Of a DNA stretch of 64,000 nt, positions 15,605-23,333 are shown piece after piece (the first letter of the stretch is position 1; each line of letters begins with the position of its first letter). Both the position numbers and the translations under genes were made by a program. Below the pieces are notes generated by a model that worked only from the letters and a program-made list of their open reading frames with translations, was not told where the DNA came from and did not search any database. The DNA comes from Luteimicrobium xylanilyticum. Its GTDB lineage: Bacteria > Actinomycetota > Actinomycetes > Actinomycetales > Cellulomonadaceae. The DNA is taken from NCBI RefSeq assembly GCF_009429125.1, contig NZ_CP045529.1, positions 3,534,001 through 3,598,000 on the forward strand. The letters are read 5' to 3'.

Positions 15605-16651
15605 TCACCCGCTGGCCGGAGCCAGTCTCACGGTGACGACGAGGGCCGCATGGTCGGATCCCGGCACGTGGACGGTCCGGACGTCGTCGACGGCGTCCCC
15701 CCGGTCCACGAGGACGTGGTCGATCCCGACGAGCGCCGGGAAGCCGCGGTTCGTCGGCCAGGTCAGGGTGGCGTGGCCGCCGCGGTCCGCGGCGTCCGCG
15801 AACCGGTGACCGAGCACCTCCCGGAACGCGGAGTGGTCGCGCGTCGCGTTGAAGTCGCCCAGCGCGACCTGCGCCGTCGTCCCCGCCTCGAGCCGGTCCC
15901 GGACCACGCGCAGGTCGGACGTCCAGATCGACGTCGAGCCCACCGACGGCGGGACGGTGTGCACCGCCGTGACCCGCACGGGCGTCGCCGCCGGCCCGAC
16001 CCTCACGGTCGCGGACGGCATCGCGAACCAGGTCGCCTCCCCCGCGTCCGCACCCGTGAGCGGCAGCGCGGACCACAGCCCCGTCCCGCGGTTCCCCGGG
16101 CCGACCGAACCCGTGACCCGGTACGGCAGCGCGTCGTCGAGACCCGCCGCGTGCAGGCGGTCGAGCAGCCCGGCGCTCAGCTCCTCGACGGCGAGCACCT
16201 GCACACCGTGGTCACGCACGGTCCGGACGATCGCGTCGGCGTCGGCGCGACCGACGAACGCGTTCACCGTCATGACCCGCAGCTCGGGCGCGGTGGGGCC
16301 CGCCGCGGGGCTGCCCGTAGTGAGGGGCGCCCACCACGCGCCCTGCACGACGACGACCGCGCCCGCCACTGCTGCGACGCCCAGCAGGGCGCGACGCGGC
16401 CGGGCGACGAGCCCGGCGCCGAGGGCGGCGAGGCCGAGGAGCAGCGACCATGCCCCGAACCAGGGCGTCACGCTCACGAGCTGTGCGAACGGCGTCCGGC
16501 GGTCGAAGCCGACGGCGCGCGCGAGCGTGACCACGACCGCCGGCGCGAGGAGGACCGCCAGCGCCCAGGCGACGACCCGCGAGCTCGTACGGGCGCGATG
16601 GAGACGGGCGGCGCCAGCGGCGGGGGCGTCGGCGGCGGGAGCGGGATCCAC
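15605..16651 (-). CDS. membrane-anchored endonuclease/exonuclease/phosphatase (EEP) family protein
   Basis: 348 residues. The first 110 contain about three hydrophobic helices (VVAWALAVLLAPAVVVTLARA, then two more), followed by an EEP/DNase I-like domain facing outward. Metal and catalytic motifs are present: RVMTVNAF, VLAVEEL, VTAVHTV, VALGDFNAT (D-x-N), GIDHVLVD and the terminal GSDHAAL (S-D-H). Members hydrolyse phosphodiesters of nucleic acids or phospholipids; the substrate here is unknown. The GTG start lies six bases after a TATCGT -10 box with no SD, so the mRNA is probably leaderless, which supports this start. Confidence 0.85.
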   Translation of the reverse strand: MDPAPAADAPAAGAARLHRARTSSRVVAWALAVLLAPAVVVTLARAVGFDRRTPFAQLVSVTPWFGAWSLLLGLAALGAGLVARPRRALLGVAAVAGAVVVVQGAWWAPLTTGSPAAGPTAPELRVMTVNAFVGRADADAIVRTVRDHGVQVLAVEELSAGLLDRLHAAGLDDALPYRVTGSVGPGNRGTGLWSALPLTGADAGEATWFAMPSATVRVGPAATPVRVTAVHTVPPSVGSTSIWTSDLRVVRDRLEAGTTAQVALGDFNATRDHSAFREVLGHRFADAADRGGHATLTWPTNRGFPALVGIDHVLVDRGDAVDDVRTVHVPGSDHAALVVTVRLAPASG

Positions 16652-16705
16652 GTGAGGACGATAGGGCGCGTCGCGGCCGGGACCCGGACCGCCGGGGCGC
16701 CTACC

Positions 16706-17341
16706 TCAGGACCTGCCCGTCGTCTCCGCCGAACCTCCGTAGTGCCGGACGAGCGGCAGGAAGATCTCGTCGACGATCGACCGGATCCGCACCGCCGGGA
16801 GCGGCTCGAACGCCATGAGGAGGTCGTGGCGCACGAGGTCGAAGGGCAGGCTCAGGACGGCGGGCGGGACCCGCTCGAGATCGAGCTCGCCGCGCTCGTG
16901 GGCGCGCCGGTAGAGCGCGTCGACGCGGCGCCGTGCCGCGTCGCCGAGGATGCGTTCGCGGACCTGCGCCGGGGTGAGCCCGCTCTCGGCGAGCAGCCCG
17001 GAGAACGCCGCACCGGTGACCACGATCCAGAACGCCGAGCTCCGCTCGCTCATGCTCGTCAGGGCTGCGAGGAGGTCGTCGCGCAGGTTTCCCGCATCCG
17101 GGATCTCGGCCCGCGTGGCGGCTCGGCGGTGCTCGAGCGCGGCGAGCGTGAGCTCCTCCTTGTTCGCCCAGCGCCGGTAGAGCACGGCGACGCCGGTCTC
17201 GGCGCGGGCCGCGACGGACTCCATGGTGAGCCGCGCGTAGCCGACGTCGAGCAGCTCGGCCCACGCCGCGTCGAGCAGCGCGGCCTCGAGCTCGGGGCCG
17301 CGGCGACGGCGTCGGACGGGTTCGGTGGCTGCGGACGTCAC
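16706..17341 (-). CDS. TetR-family regulator of the adjacent DHA2 exporter
   Basis: 211 residues from GTG 17339-17341. An Arg-rich N-terminus leads to the HTH (AWAELLDVGYARLTMESVAARAETGVAVLYRRWANKEEL, residues about 26-65), followed by a TetR_C-type effector domain. It is divergent from a DHA2 exporter with an 87-bp shared control region. Its -10 box TAATCT ends six bases before the GTG with no SD, so it is probably leaderless. Expected role: drug-sensing repressor of the exporter and of itself. Inducer unknown. Confidence 0.87.
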   Translation of the reverse strand: MTSAATEPVRRRRRGPELEAALLDAAWAELLDVGYARLTMESVAARAETGVAVLYRRWANKEELTLAALEHRRAATRAEIPDAGNLRDDLLAALTSMSERSSAFWIVVTGAAFSGLLAESGLTPAQVRERILGDAARRRVDALYRRAHERGELDLERVPPAVLSLPFDLVRHDLLMAFEPLPAVRIRSIVDEIFLPLVRHYGGSAETTGRS

Positions 17342-17347
17342 GCTCCC

Positions 17348-17389
17348 AGATTAGAGAGGCTTGCATTCCTTATCAAGTGGACCTACTCT
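17348..17389. promoter_or_regulatory. overlapping divergent promoters for tetR and the DHA2 exporter
   Basis: Minus strand: -35 TTGATA (17376-17371), 17-bp spacer, -10 TAATCT (17353-17348), six bases before the tetR GTG. Plus strand: -35 TTGCAT (17361-17366), 17-bp spacer, -10 TACTCT (17384-17389), for the exporter. The two promoters interlock, so one repressor bound between them would close both. Short inverted motifs (TCTCCTAAGAGA, CTCTTAAAGAG) lie just downstream on the exporter side. Confidence 0.75.
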
Positions 17390-17428
17390 CCTAAGAGACG
17401 GATTCAACTCTTAAAGAGGAGGCGGGCG

Positions 17429-18871
17429 ATGACCCACCCCGACACCACGTCGACCACGACGGCCCCGGTGCCGCCCGGAGCATCCGCTCCCAGCACCGCG
17501 ATCGCACCCGCCGTCCGCAACGCCCTGCTCGCCCTCGTCGTCGGCGGCATCGCCGCGATCCTCGACTCGACGATGGTCACGCTCGCGATCCACACCCTCG
17601 CCGTGGACCTCGACTCGTCGACCACGACCATCCAGTGGGTCACCACCGCCTACCTGCTCGCGATGGCCGTCGCGATCCCGGTCACCGGCTGGGCGGAGGC
17701 CCGGTGGGGCGGCAAGCGGGTCTGGATGGTCGCGCTCCTCGTCTTCGTCGCCGGCTCCGTGCTCTGCGCGGCCGCCTGGGACGACGCGAGCCTGATCACG
17801 TTCCGTGCCGTCCAGGGGTTCGGCGGGGGGCTGATCTTCCCCCTGATGCAGACGCTCGCCGTCCGTGCGGCCGACGGGAGGGCGAGCACGCGTCTCATGG
17901 CCGCCGTCAGCATGCCCCTCGCCCTCGGACCGATCCTCGGCCCCGTGATCGGCGGGCTGATCCTCAACTGGCTGAGCTGGCGCTGGCTGTTCCTCGTCAA
18001 TGTCCCCCTGGTCGCCGTCGGGCTCGTCCTCGCGTGGAGGTTCCTGCCCGACGACCGCCCCTCCGCCTCCGCACCCCGTCCCCGGCTGGACGCCGTCGGG
18101 CTCGTCCTGCTCGCCCCCGCGCTCACCGGCGTCCTGCTCGGGCTCTCCCAGCTCGCCCAGGACGGCGGCCTGTGGCACCCGGGCGTCCTCGTGCCGCTCG
18201 GGGCGGGGCTCGTCCTCCTCGTCGCGTTCGTGGCCCGGGCGCTGCGGCCGGGGTCGCGCCAACCCGTCGTCGACGTCCGGCTCCTGCGCCTGCGGTCCCT
18301 CGGCGGCGCGTCCGCCGTCCTGTTCACAGCGGGCGCCGCCATGTACGCCGCGATGTTCCTGCTGCCGCTCTACTACCAGCAGCTCCGCGGCGAGAGCGTG
18401 CTCGCGGCCGGGCTGCTCCTCATCCCGCAGGGCATCGGGGCGCTGCTCGCGCGGTTCCTCGCCGGCGGGCTCGTGGACCGGTTCGGCGCCCGCGCCGTGA
18501 CCGCCGGCAGCTTCCTGCTCACCGCGGCCGCCACGGTCCCCTTCGCCGTCGCCGGGCCCGGCACGAGCCTGTGGTGGCTCGGGGCTGTGCTCTTCGTCCG
18601 CGGCATCGGGATCGGCGCGGTCATCATCCCGCCCATGTCCGTCGCCTACCAGGACGTGCCCCGCGCCGACATCCCGCACGCCACCATGAACACGCGCATC
18701 ACCCAGCAGGTCGGCGCGTCGTTCGGCACCGCGATCGTCGCGGTCGCGCTCCAGGCCATGCTCGACGACGGCGCGACCCAGGCCTTCCGGGGTGCGTTCT
18801 GGTGCGCGATCGTCCTGACGCTCGTCGCGCTCGTCCCGGCGACGATCCTGCCGGGCCGCCGAAGGCTCTGA
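17429..18871 (+). CDS. DHA2-family (EmrB/QacA-type) MFS multidrug exporter
   Basis: 480 residues, the size of 14-helix DHA2 transporters. Start ATG 17429 follows AAAGAGGAGG. Helix 1 carries the DHA2 motif ILDSTMVTLAIHTLAVDL, then TTIQWVTTAYLLAMAVAIPVTGW, the motif-A loop GGKRVWMVALLVFVAGSVLC, and a motif-C-like GPILGPVIGGLI in helix 5, which is typical of antiporters. It is a proton-driven drug exporter in the cytoplasmic membrane. Divergent from a TetR repressor gene and sharing its promoter region. Its stop lies inside a hairpin shared with the convergent regulator gene. Confidence 0.92.
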   Translation: MTHPDTTSTTTAPVPPGASAPSTAIAPAVRNALLALVVGGIAAILDSTMVTLAIHTLAVDLDSSTTTIQWVTTAYLLAMAVAIPVTGWAEARWGGKRVWMVALLVFVAGSVLCAAAWDDASLITFRAVQGFGGGLIFPLMQTLAVRAADGRASTRLMAAVSMPLALGPILGPVIGGLILNWLSWRWLFLVNVPLVAVGLVLAWRFLPDDRPSASAPRPRLDAVGLVLLAPALTGVLLGLSQLAQDGGLWHPGVLVPLGAGLVLLVAFVARALRPGSRQPVVDVRLLRLRSLGGASAVLFTAGAAMYAAMFLLPLYYQQLRGESVLAAGLLLIPQGIGALLARFLAGGLVDRFGARAVTAGSFLLTAAATVPFAVAGPGTSLWWLGAVLFVRGIGIGAVIIPPMSVAYQDVPRADIPHATMNTRITQQVGASFGTAIVAVALQAMLDDGATQAFRGAFWCAIVLTLVALVPATILPGRRRL

Positions 18872-18886
18872 GCCCGAGCTCAGAGC
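18865..18886. terminator. bidirectional hairpin over two convergent stop codons
   Basis: GCTCTGAG (18865-18872) and CTCAGAGC (18879-18886) form an 8-bp stem with a 6-base loop. It contains the stop codons of both the exporter (TGA 18869-18871) and the convergent regulator (18880-18882). No U-tract. Confidence 0.6.
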
Positions 18887-19863
18887 AACCCGCGACGGGC
18901 TGCGCTCGCGCCCAGCTGGAACCTGCTCGTCGCCGCGAGCTGTGTCGACAGCTCGGCGATCCTGCGGCGCAGGGTGCGCTCGCTGCAGCCCAGGCGGTGC
19001 GCTATCACCTGGTCCGTCAGACCGTTGGCAAGGAGCACGAGCAGCTCGCGGTCGACCGCGCCGTCGCTCCGCTGACCACGGTCCCCGTGCTCGTGGAGCG
19101 GCTCGGCCTGCGCCCAGTGGTACTCGAACAGCTCGCAGAGCGCCTGCGTGACCGACGACCGGGCGATCACGACGGCGCGCGGGTCCGACCGCTCGGTCTC
19201 CGGGACGACGGGCACCATGGCCGTCCCCTCGTCGACGAGGATCAAGCGTGTCCGCAGGTCCGGACGCACCCGCGTCTGCTCGCCGCGCCCCGCGCTCTCG
19301 GCGAGGTACTCGTAGATGACGGGGTCGCGCAGCGCGCTCGTGTCGTAGACGACGCGGATCCGCACCCCGCGGCGCAGCGCTGCCTGCACGACCGCGTCCG
19401 TCGCCTCGTCCGTGCCCGTGATGAAGGGCGGGGTCGCCGTGACCCAGATCGAGGAGGTCGCAGCCTGGACCAGCTCGATGTGCCGCTGAACGATCTCGTC
19501 ACGGCCACGGAGCACCTGGAACAACGTCGCGGGGTCGGCCTTCAGCCGCGCCGCACCGAACGTCATCCCGAGGTCTTGGGCGACGTCGCCGACCTGGTCC
19601 AGCACGGACTGGCGCTGGCGGGCGAGCGCCGTCAGCGCGGCCCGCGGCTCGAGCGCCTCCAACCTGTCGTCGACACGGCGCACGAGCCTGAGCCCGACGA
19701 GCGTCGCCGCGGACCGGTCGAACTCCTCGAACGAGACCTCGGCGCGCGCCGCGACGTCCGTCGGCATGCGGCCAGGGTGCTCGAGCAGCGCCCGATAGAC
19801 CAGCTCGTCGACCTCCTCGAGGCCGAGGAGCGTCCACATCTCCTGCCGAGTCACGTCGCCCAT
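18880..19863 (-). CDS. TrmB-like regulator with C-terminal LuxR-type HTH
   Basis: 327 residues from ATG 19861-19863, preceded by GGGAAGGAGCAGG. The N-terminal third looks like a TrmB winged helix (WTLLGLEEVDELVYRALLEHPGRMPTDVAARAEVSFEEFDRSAATL). A middle PLD-like/TrmB sensory segment follows (SSIWVTATPPF, RGVRIRVVYDTSAL). The C-terminus has a LuxR-type HTH (ELLVLLANGLTDQVIAHRLG then CSERTLRRRIAELS). Such proteins are common actinomycete regulators of a neighbouring gene; here the divergent gene is a secreted S53 peptidase 164 bp away, a plausible target. Effector unknown. Confidence 0.8.
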   Translation of the reverse strand: MGDVTRQEMWTLLGLEEVDELVYRALLEHPGRMPTDVAARAEVSFEEFDRSAATLVGLRLVRRVDDRLEALEPRAALTALARQRQSVLDQVGDVAQDLGMTFGAARLKADPATLFQVLRGRDEIVQRHIELVQAATSSIWVTATPPFITGTDEATDAVVQAALRRGVRIRVVYDTSALRDPVIYEYLAESAGRGEQTRVRPDLRTRLILVDEGTAMVPVVPETERSDPRAVVIARSSVTQALCELFEYHWAQAEPLHEHGDRGQRSDGAVDRELLVLLANGLTDQVIAHRLGCSERTLRRRIAELSTQLAATSRFQLGASAARRGLL

Positions 19864-20027
19864 CCTGCTCCTTCCCGTCGAGCAGCCCGATGCCTCCGAG
19901 CAACATTCTCCGTCCAGATCAGGCATCTGGCCGGGAACGGCGGCCGAACTGGCTAGCGTCTGCCAGCAACGCGACAGCGCCGTCGGGTCCCGTCCGCACC
20001 ATCCGTCCTCCCTAGGAAGGATTTGTC

Positions 20028-22127
20028 ATGACAACAGCCCACCCATCCCGGCGAGCCCGCGCCACGGCCGCAGCCCTCGCTGCCGCCACCGGCCTCGGTC
20101 TCGCTGCGGTACCCGTGGGGCTGGCCTCCGCGTCCGCCTCCACCTCGTCCACCACCCTGACGACGATCGACGGCACGAAGCCGAACTGGCTCGCACGTGC
20201 CAAGGTGACGGCGAGCCCGTCGACCGCCCAGCGCTCGGTGGAGAGCGCCCAGCAGGTTCGCGTCTACCTGGCGCCGAAGGGCGGCCTGGACGCCCTGAAG
20301 TCCGCGGTCTCGGCCGTCTCGGACCCGACGTCCGCGTCGTACCGCTCGTACCTCACGGCAGCCCAGTACCGTGCCCACTACGAGCCGACCCAGGCCGCCG
20401 AGAAGAAGGTGACGCGCTACCTCAAGAGCAAGGGCCTCACGGTCGCAGGCGCGGGCCCCCACCGTCGCTACGTGACCGCGTCCGGAAGCCGGACCGAGCT
20501 CGACAAGGCCTTCGGCGTCACGCTCCGCAACTACACCCACGACGGTCAGCAGGTCGTCGCACCGTCGACGGCGGCCAAGGTTCCCGCAGCTCTCGGTTCG
20601 AGCATCCTCACGGTGACCGGCCTCGACACCACGGTCGACGCGGCCCACACCGACCACCTCACCGACGCGCAGGAGGCCTCCGGCAAGAAGGCGAAGACGG
20701 TCAGCCCGTCGACCCTGCTGTCGCAGGCCACGACACGCAGCGCGAAGGCCTCGAAGATCGACCCACCCGAAGGGACCGTCACCGCCAAGCCCTGCAGCAC
20801 CTATTGGAACCAGCTGCCCGCGAAGTTCCAGGCCGACTACAAGACGAAGCTGCCCAAGTACAAGAGCCAGCTGCTCAACTACGCGTCCTGCGGCTACACG
20901 GGGATGCAGCTGTACACCGGGATCGGCGGCGAGTTCTCGACCGCGGGTGCCGGCCAGACCATCGCGATCGTCGACGCGTACGCGTCCGACACGATGAAGA
21001 AGGACCTCAACACGTACTCCACGACGTACGGCATCCCGAAGCTCACCTCGGGCCAGTACTCCCAGGTGCTGCCGACCTCCGGCTTCGCGAACGAGACGGC
21101 CTGCGGGGCGTCCGACTGGACCACCGAGCAGACCCTGGACGTCGAGGCCGTGCACGCCATGCGGCCGTCGGCGAAGATCCGCTACTACGCCGCCGCCGAC
21201 TGCGTCACCGGTCTTCTCGACACGCTCGGGACCGTCGTCGACGACGACAAGGCCGACGTCGTCAGCAACTCGTGGGGCGCCTACGAGATCTACACCGGTC
21301 TGGACGACGTCCTGGCCTATGAGCAGGTGTTCCTGCAGGGCGCGATGCAGGGTCAGACGTTCGTCTTCAGCTCCGGCGACAACGGGGACGAGGTCGCCGA
21401 CCTCGGGGTGAAGACCGTCGAGTACCCCGCTTCCGACCCCTACATCACGTCGGTGGGCGGCACGTCGATCGGCCTGGGGTACGGCATCGGGCTCAACAAG
21501 GCCGAGACCGGCTGGGGCAACAACGTCGCGGTCCTCAGCAGCAACCAGAAGAAGTGGGAGGATCGCGGCTTCCTCTACGGTGCCGGCGGCGGGTTCTCCA
21601 ACCTGTTCGCCCAGCCCGACTACCAGCAGGGCACCGTGCCGTCGAGCCTCGGCACCGGCCGCGCCGTCCCCGACGTGGCGAACGTCGCCGACCCGGCGAC
21701 CGGCATGCTGGTCGGCCAGACCCAGACGTTCGGGAGCACGGTCCGCTACGGCGAGTTCCGCGTGGGCGGCACGAGCCTCGCTGCCCCGCTCATCGCCGGG
21801 AAGCTCGCGCAGGTGACGGAGGCCACCGGCAAGCGGCTCGGGTTCGCGAACCCGCTGCTGTACAAGATCGATCGCGAGGCGTACTACGACATCGAGCCCA
21901 GCACGACCAAGGGCACCGTCATCACCTACTACGCCAACCAGACCGACCCGACGGACGGCTTCGACTACTACGTCCGGACCTGGGACCAGGACTCGTCCCT
22001 GAAGACGCTCGACGGCTGGGACCCGGTCACGGGCCTCGGACGCCCGAACGGTCTGCTCGTCCAGGCGGTGCAGATCTACACGCACACGCTCCCGAACCCC
22101 ACGGCCAGCAAGACCACCACGAAGTAG
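20028..22127 (+). CDS. secreted S53-family (sedolisin/kumamolisin-like) serine-carboxyl peptidase
   Basis: 699 residues. A Sec/Tat-like signal peptide (RRARA then an Ala-rich core, cleavage near ASASAS) is followed by a pro-kumamolisin activation domain (about residues 60-215). The mature domain shows the S53 triad: Glu367 and Asp371 in TTEQTLDVEAVH, the oxyanion Asp451 in SSGDNGDE, and the nucleophile Ser583 in GGTSLAAPLIAG. The C-terminal GWDPVTGLGRPNG is the usual Ca2+ site region. Sedolisins work in acidic surroundings and are autoactivated outside the cell. SD AGGAAGGA precedes the ATG. A divergent TrmB-LuxR regulator is next door. Confidence 0.93.
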   Translation: MTTAHPSRRARATAAALAAATGLGLAAVPVGLASASASTSSTTLTTIDGTKPNWLARAKVTASPSTAQRSVESAQQVRVYLAPKGGLDALKSAVSAVSDPTSASYRSYLTAAQYRAHYEPTQAAEKKVTRYLKSKGLTVAGAGPHRRYVTASGSRTELDKAFGVTLRNYTHDGQQVVAPSTAAKVPAALGSSILTVTGLDTTVDAAHTDHLTDAQEASGKKAKTVSPSTLLSQATTRSAKASKIDPPEGTVTAKPCSTYWNQLPAKFQADYKTKLPKYKSQLLNYASCGYTGMQLYTGIGGEFSTAGAGQTIAIVDAYASDTMKKDLNTYSTTYGIPKLTSGQYSQVLPTSGFANETACGASDWTTEQTLDVEAVHAMRPSAKIRYYAAADCVTGLLDTLGTVVDDDKADVVSNSWGAYEIYTGLDDVLAYEQVFLQGAMQGQTFVFSSGDNGDEVADLGVKTVEYPASDPYITSVGGTSIGLGYGIGLNKAETGWGNNVAVLSSNQKKWEDRGFLYGAGGGFSNLFAQPDYQQGTVPSSLGTGRAVPDVANVADPATGMLVGQTQTFGSTVRYGEFRVGGTSLAAPLIAGKLAQVTEATGKRLGFANPLLYKIDREAYYDIEPSTTKGTVITYYANQTDPTDGFDYYVRTWDQDSSLKTLDGWDPVTGLGRPNGLLVQAVQIYTHTLPNPTASKTTTK

Positions 22128-22146
22128 CACGCCCGACCCGCCGGAG

Positions 22147-22180
22147 CGGCCGCCCCGCCCAGATCTGGGAGGGGCGGCCG
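22147..22180. terminator. strong hairpin terminator between convergent genes
   Basis: CGGCCGCCCC (22147-22156) pairs with GGGGCGGCCG (22171-22180), and the enclosed CCCAGATCTGGG continues the stem after one G-A mismatch. It lies 20 bases after the peptidase stop and serves the convergent hypothetical gene from the other side. Confidence 0.75.
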
Positions 22181-22210
22181 TTCCCGTGCTCGGAGTGCGG
22201 CAGGCGGGCG

Positions 22211-23290
22211 TCATCGCCCCGCGAGCCGCGTGAGGGTCGGCCGGTTCTCGGGCGTCGCGACGAGCGGGACGTCGAGGAGCCGGCGCGAGCACGCCCGCAC
22301 CAGCAGGTCGGCGCGCTCGCACACGTGGCTCGCCCGTGCGACGTCAGCCGGGTCGAGCGGCACGGGCACCTCGAGCACCTCGCCCCACTGCTGCACCTCG
22401 GGCTCGACGTCGGGGTCCGCCGCGCGCCGGTCCGCCGCGAGGCGGACCGGCGGAACCTCCGGGGTCAACCGCACCAGCGAGACCGGCGTCACACCCGCTC
22501 CTTGGCCGGGGATCTCGGAACCGAGCGCGAGGAGGAGACGGCCCGCCGCGACCACGCCCGCGTGCGCCCAGCCGTCCACCCTGCCGAGCTGCACCCCGCC
22601 GAGGTCGGACGGAGCGGGGTCGAGCGCCTCGACGGCCGGCGCGCCCACCTCCGCCGTGTCCACCTCCGCAGCGTCCACCTCGAGCCAGGGCACCTCCGGG
22701 TCGGCGATCCCTGCCCATGCCCGCCCCGGGACCCGGCCCGCGAGGCTCGGCCAGCGGCGCAGCGCGGCGCCGTCGAGCGCGGTGGGCGACAGCACGGCGC
22801 GCCCCGGCGAACGAGGCGCTCGCAGCTCGCCGCCGCGCTCGAAGCGGGCCCGGTCGTGCGCACGCAGCAGCTCGACCGCGAGCGGCACCGCCTCGTCTTC
22901 GGCGGACGCACGGGGATCCACGACGGGCACGCCTGCAGCGAAGCCGGCGATCGCCGCCGGGCTCACCGTGACCTCGGCCACGGCCTCGGCGCCCGACACC
23001 ACGACCGCGTCGACCACGCGCCCGAACCGCGCCCGTGCGAACGGCCGCGCCGTCCCCTCGAAGGCCCCAGGCCCGATCCGGCGGGCGTGCTCCTCCGTCC
23101 CGAGGAGCCGGTACGCGTACCCGAGCTGCTCGGACGCCGCCTCGACGAACGCGGGCGGAGACGTCGCGAGGACGTCGCCCCACCGCTGGACGTCGTCCGG
23201 CTCGAGGCTCCCACCGAGCGGTCCGAGCGCCTCCCACAGCTCGCTCCAGGACGACGGATCGGCGGGTCGCCGCCTGCTGAACAGCCCCAT
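22211..23290 (-). CDS. hypothetical protein
   Basis: 359 residues from ATG 23288-23290, preceded by GAGGAGCTGGTC; I do not recognise the family. It begins MGLFSRRRPADPSSWSELWEALG, is Ala/Val/Pro/Glu-rich and has no signal peptide or membrane segment. It is probably a cytoplasmic alpha/beta protein. Two Cys occur only near the end (ASHVCERADLLVRACSRR). It lies 43 bases downstream of purL on the same strand and could be co-transcribed with it, but nothing in the sequence ties it to purine synthesis. Confidence 0.7.
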   Translation of the reverse strand: MGLFSRRRPADPSSWSELWEALGPLGGSLEPDDVQRWGDVLATSPPAFVEAASEQLGYAYRLLGTEEHARRIGPGAFEGTARPFARARFGRVVDAVVVSGAEAVAEVTVSPAAIAGFAAGVPVVDPRASAEDEAVPLAVELLRAHDRARFERGGELRAPRSPGRAVLSPTALDGAALRRWPSLAGRVPGRAWAGIADPEVPWLEVDAAEVDTAEVGAPAVEALDPAPSDLGGVQLGRVDGWAHAGVVAAGRLLLALGSEIPGQGAGVTPVSLVRLTPEVPPVRLAADRRAADPDVEPEVQQWGEVLEVPVPLDPADVARASHVCERADLLVRACSRRLLDVPLVATPENRPTLTRLAGR

Positions 23291-23333
23291 GACCAGCTCC
23301 TCGCTGCTCGCCGTCAGGACCGACGTGCCGCTC

